DNA from: BM714 sp964484935
Lineage (GTDB): Bacteria; Bacillota; Clostridia; Peptostreptococcales; BM714
Direction of reading: 5' to 3'
Length of the DNA stretch: 7,031 nt
Assembly (NCBI GenBank): GCA_964484935.1
Contig: CAZAFW010000070.1
Location: forward strand, 1-7,031
Below the pieces are notes generated by a model that had not been told where the DNA came from, made no database searches, and worked only from the letters and a program-made list of their open reading frames with translations. The translations under genes and the position numbers were made by a program. Shown in pieces: positions 1 through 5,811 of this stretch (its first letter is position 1; each line of letters begins with the position of its first letter).

Positions 1-809
1 ATAGATTCATCATTCGGGTTGGAAAGCACATGTATGTCCTGTGCCGGCATGTAGCTCTGGGCCAGCATGAATATCTTTTCTCCCGTATCAGGGTTTTCAG
101 CCATGTCGACCACTATGACCGCATGGCCGGGACTGCCGCCTTGCACAAGTACATCGCCAATCTCCATTTCTTCAAAAGGAACACTATTAAGGTCCCTGTC
201 GAGGGAAAGCGTTCCCGCATATATGAAAACGAACTCCATGTACTTTCTGAAGGTCTCGTATGAATAATCAGGCGTAGCGTTTTTCACCCAAGATGTGTCG
301 TTGCCTTCAACCTTTATCCTCCAACCATCTCGCCATTTGACATACGGAACCTCAAATCCGTTGGTCAGCCTGAATGATATTTGGTCAAACAGCCCCTGCG
401 AAAACTGGTGCTCGCCACGCAGCCTCATGACCGCATCCGCGCACTGCTGAAGATTCTTGTCGCCTATATCCATGTCGACCACGGCTTCATATGCAGACCT
501 GTTCATTTTGATTCCGCCGCTGTATGTACGAACCACGCTGCCGTGGGGCCTTAGAGGCAGGCTCCTCAAATAATCATCAAATGAGCCTTCTTCGGCGAAA
601 GTTCTTTCAAACCCGTCGGGAACGCCGAAGCGATCATGAATGACTTTTCCGTCGACATGAATTTCAGTTCCGCTTTTCACTTTTTCGTCTATGACAGGTT
701 TATCTGTCTTTGCATTCACTTCCGGCAAATCAGCACAGGATGTGTTTGCCACTACAACTGCGCAAAGCAAAAGCATTAAAGATACTCTTTTCTTTATTTC
801 CTTTATCAC
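1..809 (-). CDS. DUF4846 family exported protein (3' end beyond window)
   Basis: No function is established for this family that I know of. The 269 visible residues match the DUF4846 pattern in their second half, with a central SPGHAVIVVDMAE block followed by FMLAQSYMPAQDIHVLSNP just before the window edge. The N-terminus (MIKEIKKRVSLMLLLCAVVV) has a basic stretch and a short hydrophobic core, then ANTSCAD with Cys25. It is therefore exported, possibly as a lipoprotein, although Asn at -3 makes the lipobox imperfect. I chose the GTG start at 809 because a GGGGG Shine-Dalgarno tract (818-822) lies 8 nt upstream and the K-rich signal peptide begins there. A TTG further upstream overlaps that tract. 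The frame is open throughout and is cut only by the window edge. It is separated from the DUF2202 gene by a terminator, so it probably has its own promoter. The family call is confident; the role is unknown. Confidence 0.85.
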   Translation of the reverse strand, partial: MIKEIKKRVSLMLLLCAVVVANTSCADLPEVNAKTDKPVIDEKVKSGTEIHVDGKVIHDRFGVPDGFERTFAEEGSFDDYLRSLPLRPHGSVVRTYSGGIKMNRSAYEAVVDMDIGDKNLQQCADAVMRLRGEHQFSQGLFDQISFRLTNGFEVPYVKWRDGWRIKVEGNDTSWVKNATPDYSYETFRKYMEFVFIYAGTLSLDRDLNSVPFEEMEIGDVLVQGGSPGHAVIVVDMAENPDTGEKIFMLAQSYMPAQDIHVLSNPNDES

Positions 810-860
810 TAACAACGCCCCCAAGCAAAAATAATTAAACCAACACCGCCCTTCAAAACA

Positions 861-869
861 ATTCTAGCA
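861..869 (-). promoter_or_regulatory. Candidate extended -10 promoter for the DUF4846 gene
   Basis: On the minus strand TGCTAGAAT reads as an extended -10 element (TG, one base, then TAGAAT). It would start transcription near 854, giving a leader of about 45 nt before the GTG start at 809. No good -35 hexamer lies 16-18 bp upstream. It lies just past the DUF2202 terminator in the direction of transcription, where an independent promoter is expected. The call rests on sequence resemblance alone. Confidence 0.35.
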
Positions 870-924
870 TATGCTTTACGTTTCATTTAAACAATATGAT
901 TACATTTTCCTCTTTTGATTCAAT

Positions 925-958
925 TAAAAAGCACCCGCCGAATCAAATCAGCAGGTGC
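925..958 (-). terminator. Rho-independent terminator of the DUF2202 gene
   Basis: On the minus strand an 8-bp stem (GCACCTGC with GCGGGTGC, including one U·G pair) with a 12-nt loop is followed at once by TTTTT. It begins 24 nt after the DUF2202 stop codon. On the plus strand the same wobble becomes a C/A mismatch and no good T tract follows, so it works leftward. A closely similar hairpin occurs at 6900-6929. Confidence 0.85.
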
Positions 959-981
959 CGTTCTTCCTTAATTCGTTTTTT

Positions 982-1809
982 CTATCTTCCGCGTCCGGCT
1001 CTAATCAGACCGTTTTTCAGTCCTGATCCGCTTCCGTTTCCAAAGCCTTCCCCTTGGCCGTATCCGCTTCCGTCAAGAGGCTTGTTTTCGATTCCACTTC
1101 CGTCTCTGTCTCCGTAAGCGAATCCGTTTCCTTCTCCAATTCCTTCGCCGTTTCCGTCACCGTTGCCGGATCCGTTTCCGTTTTGTCTCATTTCGGCCAT
1201 GTTGCCTTCGCCTTTTCCGGCAAAATCATTCTGCCTGTTTCCATTCACACCGTATCCCTGACCGCTTCCGCCGTTTCGGCTTGTTCCTCTTTCAAAGGCG
1301 GCAAGATGGTTTTTAGATGCGTTCATTAGTTCCTCGAAAACTTCTCTCACATCTTCAGGAAGGTCGCCTGCAAGGAATTTCTCATACATGGCTATGTTGT
1401 CTATCTCAGCCTGCACTCCAACCTTTAGGGCTTCCTCGACGCTTGCAGGTATTACAACGTAATCAGCCGAATCGTCCGATTCAACATCGATTCCGTATGC
1501 TTCAAAGAGAGGAAGCAAGAGTTCTATATGGGTCTTTTCAGCCTCAAGAATATTTGTGAAAGGCCTCTGCTCCCCAAACTCATCCATTATCTTCTCGTAT
1601 TCCGCCTTGGCAAGATACTCGTCCTCCAATGCATAATCCAGCATCTCTTCGAGGGTGTAGCTTTCAGCAGATGATGCTCCCGCCGCCCCGTAGTCCGATT
1701 CTCCCGCAAAAGCGGTGACGCCCGATGTCCCAAGTGCTCCGAGTACCATCAATAAGCCGAGTCCCATTACCATTGTCTTTTTTGCTCTATTTTTTAAATT
1801 TGTTTTCAT
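982..1809 (-). CDS. Secreted DUF2202 ferritin-like protein with Gly-rich repetitive tail
   Basis: The protein has 275 residues. Residues 1-35 form a Sec signal peptide (KNRAKK, a hydrophobic core, likely cleavage after TAFA). Residues about 50-174 match DUF2202, a four-helix ferritin-like domain. Visible candidate metal ligands are Glu64 and Glu70 in helix 1, Glu91-x-x-His94 in helix 2, Glu135 in helix 3 and His168 in helix 4 (NASKNHLAAFER). Residues 175-275 are a low-complexity tail, about one third Gly, with long runs of X-Gly dipeptides (NGNGSGNGDGNGEG) plus Asn, Asp, Ser and Arg. The ATG at 1809 has AAAGGATGG upstream. The gene has its own operator-type promoter and terminator, so it is monocistronic. 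The biochemical role of DUF2202 proteins is not settled; metal or redox chemistry outside the membrane is an inference from the fold. The tail could bind cell wall, metal or itself. The domain call is confident, the function is not. Confidence 0.9.
   Translation of the reverse strand: MKTNLKNRAKKTMVMGLGLLMVLGALGTSGVTAFAGESDYGAAGASSAESYTLEEMLDYALEDEYLAKAEYEKIMDEFGEQRPFTNILEAEKTHIELLLPLFEAYGIDVESDDSADYVVIPASVEEALKVGVQAEIDNIAMYEKFLAGDLPEDVREVFEELMNASKNHLAAFERGTSRNGGSGQGYGVNGNRQNDFAGKGEGNMAEMRQNGNGSGNGDGNGEGIGEGNGFAYGDRDGSGIENKPLDGSGYGQGEGFGNGSGSGLKNGLIRAGRGR
1016..1284 (-). repeat. Degenerate GGnnnn hexamer repeats encoding the Gly-rich tail
   Basis: On the minus strand the tail of the DUF2202 gene is built of imperfect 6-nt units such as GGAAAC, GGCAAC, GGAGAC and GGAAGC, each coding Gly plus Asn, Asp, Ser or Glu. 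The unit length keeps the reading frame when units are gained or lost, so tail length may vary between strains. The same repeats create long open but spurious frames on the plus strand. Confidence 0.6.
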
Positions 1810-1862
1810 TTAAATCCATCCTTTCAATCCGTTTTTTTGTTTTGTTTGTCTTGCATGTTTCT

Positions 1863-1896
1863 ATATTACCCCGCAATTGTGATGGATTTGTGACGG
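1863..1896 (-). promoter_or_regulatory. DUF2202 promoter: 11-bp tandem operator plus -10
   Basis: Read on the minus strand, two adjacent 11-bp direct repeats, CCGTCACAAAT and CCATCACAATT (1896-1875), are followed by 6 bp and then a -10 hexamer TAATAT (1868-1863). There is no recognisable -35; the second repeat sits in its place. An 11-bp direct repeat abutting the -10 is the layout known for PhoB/OmpR-family response regulators (for example Pho boxes), so this is probably an activator-dependent promoter. The predicted start near 1856 leaves a leader of about 47 nt. The same arrangement recurs at 6953-6985. Confidence 0.65.
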
Positions 1897-2181
1897 ATGA
1901 TTTTCTTCTATTCCTTATCGCACTTACTTTTTCCACAATCTCTGTCCACGGCTATATGCCAAGCCGTTGTTATTCTATCCGTGCAATCATAGTGCAGAAG
2001 CTCACTTTCTAGAAATTTTGCCACTTCGGAATTCACTGCTCTTGCAAGTTCATAAAACCCATGCTTTATTTTTGCACCTCATTGTCCGCACGGAATTTAA
2101 AATACGGATATTGAAGTGCATTTTATCATTGTTTGAAAAATTAATAATCGCTAAGCCTGACTTTTGCATTCCTGAATCCTT

Positions 2182-2224
2182 CTGCCCCCATTTCGTTTGC
2201 TTTGTGTTCAACTTTTGGGGGCAG
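2182..2224. repeat. Perfect 9-bp inverted repeat after the operon stop codon
   Basis: CTGCCCCCA (2182-2190) and TGGGGGCAG (2216-2224) pair perfectly around a 25-nt loop. The hairpin begins 31 nt after the stop codon of the last operon gene, where a terminator is expected, but on the minus strand it is not followed by a T tract (AAGGATTCAGG). On the plus strand TTCATTTTTTGG follows, so it could stop rightward transcription, although no plus-strand gene is seen. It may act as an RNA-stabilising 3' structure or be derived from the IS end that shares its right arm. Confidence 0.5.
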
Positions 2225-2228
2225 TTCA
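2201..2228 (-). mobile_element. Solo IS3/IS150-like terminal inverted repeat (remnant)
   Basis: Read on the minus strand from 2228, the sequence begins TGAACTGCCCCCAAAAGTTG and continues AACACAAA. From memory this resembles the TGnACTGnCCCCAAAAAGTT-type ends of IS150-group IS3 elements. The element body would lie toward lower coordinates, but no OrfA or OrfB transposase fragment can be read there, so at most an end remains. The resemblance is recalled, not searched, and chance similarity within a hairpin arm is possible. Confidence 0.35.
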
Positions 2229-2255
2229 TTTTTTGGGTGTCTTCCCTGCTTACTC

Positions 2256-3764
2256 TCATTCTACTTTGATTACCAATGCGCCCTCGTTTCGCTGTTCCGG
2301 CAGATATGCATCAAATGCTACTCCGGAATTGTCCAATACTTCTGCAACTCTATTGTATGCCTCTTCGCTGTGCTGAATGAACAGCAGATATGGCTTCTCC
2401 AACGACGACAGCTCTTCAACTGTAAATTTGCCCATCTCGATGTTTTCGCCACCGATTGCCTTGTCGATGTAGAATCTCGCCATTGCCTCATGCATCTTGC
2501 TCAACGAACCTCGCCTGTCCCAGTAATATAGATTGTAATCCTGTTCACCCATGCATTGAACTATATACTCTGTTGCCTCTTTATGGTTTTGCCTCGTAAG
2601 CCTGCCGCTCCATTTCGAGTACGCGCTCATGAAGCCTCCAATATTCGTAGCGGCCAGCAAAACGACCAGAACATATAAAACCGCTCTGTTGAAATGAAAG
2701 AATCTCTCAGCCGCCACGGCACACAATATTGACACCATTGGAAGAATCACTATGAAATTCCTTGCGGTCGATATAGGCGACTTGAGGTCAATAAGCATAA
2801 CGGCCGCTAAAAATGCCGCCAATACGACCAGCAGGCCCTTCCCCATGGGATTGTCTCTTGCTTCTTTCAGAAAACCCGTTTTAGCGCATGCCAAAAATCC
2901 AATCAAAAAGAGCAGAGCAACAAATGACACCGCAACCACATATTGATTGAGAATTGAAAAAATTTTGTCCCACCCATACATAATCTGCGGAAAAACAGCC
3001 AGGGAAGCTGTTTCCAAAGTAGTTTGCCAGCCATCTGACTTTATCCAGAAATCGCCGCCCATCTTTTGGCCAATCCCCCCGAAAAAATAATGGAACGCAG
3101 GCCAAAACAAGCAAAATATTCCCGTGGCACTTATCAGCATGCTGTTTTTAAAATTCTTCAATCTGATTTCACGGACAAGCAAATACATCAATATGACGCC
3201 GGAGTAGACAAGTCCAAAATAGTGGGTCAAAGAAAGCGTAAGACAGGCTGCCGTCAAACCATACAAGACTTTTTGACCGCCCTCTCCACAGAGGACCTCG
3301 ACAAACAATACAGTCACAAACGTGGCAAAAAAGAGCATCATTGCATAGGATCTTGCTTCCTGGGAATAATATATGAACAGGCAGTTCGTTGAGAAAACCG
3401 CCAGCATGCTTAAAAACCCTATTTTTGACAGTCTTTTTCTGCCCCATGCCGCAATCACGGCAAAAGCGCACAAAGCAAACAGGAGACTGAGCAAACGTGC
3501 CGATATTTCAGAATTCGAGAAAATCAGTATCCATCCTTTCAATACCAGCTGATAAAGAGGGGGATGGACATCCGGCATAATCAGATCCGAAAACATCACG
3601 CCCATCTTCGACGATGCTCCTGCAACGGAGTAGAGCTCGTCCCACCAATACGAATATGGAATATTTATGCCATAAGCCGCAAGCAGCAGGCCCATGCCGA
3701 TAAAGCCCCATATAAGCACACTGAAAATTTTATCCTTTATCGACTCTTTGTCCACTAAAGCCAC
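2256..3764 (-). CDS. GT-C membrane glycosyltransferase (PMT/ArnT-like, glycosyltransferase 39 type)
   Basis: This 502-residue polytopic membrane protein probably transfers a sugar from a polyprenyl-phosphate donor to an acceptor outside the membrane. After the first membrane helix (about 13-33) comes YWWDELYS, with the acidic pair Asp42-Glu43 expected in the first outer loop of GT-C enzymes. Next is PDVHPPLYQ (64-72), with Asp65 and the HPPLY motif typical of the PMT_2 family. Roughly nine to eleven membrane helices follow to about residue 390. The last 100 or so residues are soluble (WDRRGSLSKMHEAMARFYID onward) and probably external. It is the last gene of the operon, 19 nt after the SDR. 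The start is GTG: an in-frame stop lies four codons upstream, and a second GTG at 3755 is also possible because the AGAGGGG site is close to the first. The donor is inferred from the neighbours to be a lipid-linked pentose; the acceptor cannot be told. Confidence 0.85.
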   Translation of the reverse strand: MALVDKESIKDKIFSVLIWGFIGMGLLLAAYGINIPYSYWWDELYSVAGASSKMGVMFSDLIMPDVHPPLYQLVLKGWILIFSNSEISARLLSLLFALCAFAVIAAWGRKRLSKIGFLSMLAVFSTNCLFIYYSQEARSYAMMLFFATFVTVLFVEVLCGEGGQKVLYGLTAACLTLSLTHYFGLVYSGVILMYLLVREIRLKNFKNSMLISATGIFCLFWPAFHYFFGGIGQKMGGDFWIKSDGWQTTLETASLAVFPQIMYGWDKIFSILNQYVVAVSFVALLFLIGFLACAKTGFLKEARDNPMGKGLLVVLAAFLAAVMLIDLKSPISTARNFIVILPMVSILCAVAAERFFHFNRAVLYVLVVLLAATNIGGFMSAYSKWSGRLTRQNHKEATEYIVQCMGEQDYNLYYWDRRGSLSKMHEAMARFYIDKAIGGENIEMGKFTVEELSSLEKPYLLFIQHSEEAYNRVAEVLDNSGVAFDAYLPEQRNEGALVIKVE

Positions 3765-3783
3765 CGCCCCTCTTCACAAAGCA

Positions 3784-4830
3784 TCAAAAAAATATCTTGG
3801 CCAGTTTCAAAATGCCCTGTTTCCATGGCACTCGGTGCGATACCCCGGTTGCATCCCCGAAGCCTTCGTAATTCTCCAGGTACCACGCGTAATTTCTGCA
3901 CAAAGCTTCTTTGTTCGAATATACAGGACTGTAACCAAGTATTCTCTTCGCCTTGTCGATAGAAACGAAAGAATCCTTGCCCGCCGTCTCATACACCCAT
4001 TTGTAGAGAGGAGACAGATGCACCGCCTCAAGCAGCCTCAGCGTCCAAATCATAGGCGCCGCGGGAAAACCTCTTATTTTCTTTCCGAAACCCGCCATGT
4101 CCAGCACTGCCTGGTAGTCCTCTTTCATCGTGTCAAACTCTTCCGCTCCTATGTTGAACGTGTCGTTTACAAGCTTACCGTCCATGGTTGCGCATGCGTA
4201 TATGGCCTGGCACAGGTCATGGACATCGAGCAATTGATATCTGTTCTTTCCACTGCCAATCATGGGAAATCCCTTGCCGTCCTTAGCCCAATCGTAAAAC
4301 AAGGCGAAAACGCCCAGCCTCTCTGGCCCGATAAATGATTTTGGGCGTATTATGGGCACGCACATACCCTTTTCGCGAAATTCAAGGCACACCTTTTCCG
4401 CCTCAATCTTAGCCTTGCCGTAGTGCCCCACTCCCACAAGATCGTCATGTTCAACCAGCGGATGGTGGTCGGGAATCCCGTAAACCGCAGTGGACGATAT
4501 CATGACCACTCTCTTTATGCCGTTGTCAATGGCAGCCTCAAGGACATTTCTTGTCCCGTCGACATCCGTTGTATATATGTCCTGCTTGGAATAAAGAGGC
4601 AGAGCAGCGGCGCAATGTATTACAACATCGCTTCCCCTCATCGCCTCGTTCAATGCCGTGGAGTCCCTTATGTCGCCTTGCACCACTTCCACTGCGCCAC
4701 AGTCCTTTTCCGCATAGTCATACGCCCACGATAAATCGTATGACACCGCCTCCTGCCCCTTCTCCAAAAGAAATCTGGTCAGATTGATTCCTAAAAATCC
4801 GGCTCCGCCCGTAATAAAGTATTTTGACAT
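3784..4830 (-). CDS. Extended SDR, NAD-dependent epimerase/dehydratase family
   Basis: This cytoplasmic NAD(P)-dependent enzyme of 348 residues acts, by family, on a sugar nucleotide or activated sugar. Visible features are the Rossmann motif TGGAGFLG (7-14), Asp32 at the end of the second strand (favours NAD), GDIRD (52-56), HCAA (72-75), the catalytic S/T region ISSTAVYG (111-118) and the Tyr137-x-x-x-Lys141 pair (HYGKAK). A substrate-binding half follows, with the RPKSFIGPERLG region. I chose ATG at 4830 because GAGGAG (4838-4843) sits exactly 7 nt upstream; a longer reading would begin at a TTG inside that ribosome binding site. It starts 4 nt after the HAD-GtrA stop, so the two are translationally coupled. 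In this operon it may epimerise, reduce or dehydrate the lipid-linked pentose or make a second sugar donor. The family is firm, the substrate unknown. Confidence 0.9.
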   Translation of the reverse strand: MSKYFITGGAGFLGINLTRFLLEKGQEAVSYDLSWAYDYAEKDCGAVEVVQGDIRDSTALNEAMRGSDVVIHCAAALPLYSKQDIYTTDVDGTRNVLEAAIDNGIKRVVMISSTAVYGIPDHHPLVEHDDLVGVGHYGKAKIEAEKVCLEFREKGMCVPIIRPKSFIGPERLGVFALFYDWAKDGKGFPMIGSGKNRYQLLDVHDLCQAIYACATMDGKLVNDTFNIGAEEFDTMKEDYQAVLDMAGFGKKIRGFPAAPMIWTLRLLEAVHLSPLYKWVYETAGKDSFVSIDKAKRILGYSPVYSNKEALCRNYAWYLENYEGFGDATGVSHRVPWKQGILKLAKIFF

Positions 4831-4834
4831 GATT

Positions 4835-5809
4835 TCACTCCTCAATTTTGCCGAAAGCGTACAGCTTCACCAATATATAGGTCACCGGCAATCCCAGCAT
4901 TCCCGCAAGGGCATAGACAACAACCTTGTTCCAATGCAGCATGTTAAGGAAGGCAAACACAAAAGCAAACAGGATCAAGAAATTCGGAATATAGGATATG
5001 GCAAACTTGATAAACCTTCCGAATTCGTACCTTTGCCTGTAGATCAAACTGGCATTCAGTGCGTAAGCGACAAATAAGCTCATTGAATACCCGAAAATAT
5101 ATGCTATTGTCGGATCCAATCTTGTTGAAATTGCAAGAGAGCACAAAAAATTTGTGAGCGTTCCCATTCCCCCGCAAAACACAAAAAGCGTAAACTCCTT
5201 GGAATAATAGGTTTTTGCCAGTCTCTCAGCCGCCGATGGTTCATAGGCCGACCATGCCATTATTTTGTCTTTTTTGACCATATGCGCATTTTCAGCCGCC
5301 TCTGCCATGGGCGCATCGGACAAGGAGTCCGAATAAAAATTCGCTATTTCCGCCTCCGGCATTTCTTCCGCTAGTCTCCTTAGCTTCTCTTTTCCCCAAC
5401 AATTCTCACCGTCGCAAATGCCGGTGACCTTGTCTACCTTTGACGCAATTAGATTCCTGATACTCAACACTCCGCATATAGGCGCAAGCAAAAATTCCGG
5501 AGAGGCGCTGATTATTATATCGTTTTCATTCCTCCCGGCCAGATAGAAAGCGGCTATTTTCGATTTGTGCGCATCCCAAAAATGCGCAAGCTCGTCGTCA
5601 ATTGATTCAATGTGCTTTAAAAATCTAAAAAAGTTCTCTTTGAAACGCTTCTTGGAGCAAAGTCCAAACAGGTATAGAAAAAAACACCCTATGTTTCTCG
5701 GGATTTCAAGCAGAATTATCGGATGCCTCTTTATGCAATAAAAATAAAAATCCAAAGTGGCATCCCCCTTGTATATCGTCTTGTCAAAATCATATGCATT
5801 ATGTTTCAT
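4835..5809 (-). CDS. HAD-IB-type phosphatase fused to a GtrA flippase-like domain
   Basis: This two-domain protein has 324 residues. Residues 1 to about 200 are a HAD phosphatase: DFDKT supplies the nucleophile Asp and general acid two residues later (D7 and D9), ISAS gives motif II (S101), GKEK gives motif III Lys (K140), and SDSLSDAPM gives motif IV (D161, D165). Residues about 205-324 are a GtrA domain with four membrane helices beginning FVFCGGMGTLTNF. In mycobacteria a GtrA protein is linked to the decaprenyl-phospho-arabinose pathway. The fusion suggests one protein dephosphorylates a polyprenyl-phospho-sugar phosphate and passes it to the flipping step; that is inference. Start choice: ATG at 5815 overlaps the UbiA stop as ATGA but is only 2 nt from AAGGA (5818-5822); ATG at 5809 has 8-nt spacing, so I prefer it. 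The domain calls are firm. Confidence 0.9.
   Translation of the reverse strand: MKHNAYDFDKTIYKGDATLDFYFYCIKRHPIILLEIPRNIGCFFLYLFGLCSKKRFKENFFRFLKHIESIDDELAHFWDAHKSKIAAFYLAGRNENDIIISASPEFLLAPICGVLSIRNLIASKVDKVTGICDGENCWGKEKLRRLAEEMPEAEIANFYSDSLSDAPMAEAAENAHMVKKDKIMAWSAYEPSAAERLAKTYYSKEFTLFVFCGGMGTLTNFLCSLAISTRLDPTIAYIFGYSMSLFVAYALNASLIYRQRYEFGRFIKFAISYIPNFLILFAFVFAFLNMLHWNKVVVYALAGMLGLPVTYILVKLYAFGKIEE
4838..4843 (-). promoter_or_regulatory. Ribosome binding site fixing the SDR start
   Basis: GAGGAG on the minus strand lies inside the last codons of the HAD-GtrA gene and 7 nt before the ATG at 4830. It rules in that ATG over the in-frame TTG at 4845. Confidence 0.8.
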
Positions 5810-5811
5810 AT

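Larger units (their letters stand above)
1897..2255. other. Gene-free stretch between the operon end and the DUF2202 promoter
   Basis: I find no coding region here that I can support. The frames that stay open have no family resemblance and no convincing ribosome binding site. The stretch holds the hairpin at 2182-2224 and the IS3-like end at 2201-2228 near its right side, and a weak 6-bp hairpin at 1948-1967. The rest is AT-rich and unremarkable. Confidence 0.6.

Noticed and set aside
1054..1329. Plus-strand frame rich in Ser-Val repeats, 91 codons
   Set aside because: It is the antisense of the Gly-rich repeat of the DUF2202 gene, has no ribosome binding site, and its composition follows from the hexamer repeats.
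1948..1967. Small hairpin ACGGCT / AGCCGT as a terminator or riboswitch
   Set aside because: It has only 6 bp with an 8-nt loop and no T tract on either strand in the right place, so it is likely chance.
2050..2259. Minus-strand frame of 69 codons overlapping the end of the operon
   Set aside because: It starts at the GT-C stop region, runs through the hairpin and IS-like end, and shows no family resemblance or good ribosome binding site.
1967..2269. Plus-strand frame of 100 codons in the intergenic region
   Set aside because: It has no recognisable domain, no Shine-Dalgarno site, and overlaps the hairpin. The hydrophobic look comes from T-rich sequence.
3694..4338. Plus-strand frame of 214 codons
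   Set aside because: It lies opposite the strongly supported SDR gene. Its protein has no motif and an odd His/Arg-rich composition, as expected of an antisense shadow.
4845..4845. Longer SDR start five codons upstream
   Set aside because: The codon there is TTG and lies against the GAGGAG ribosome binding site that serves the ATG at 4830.
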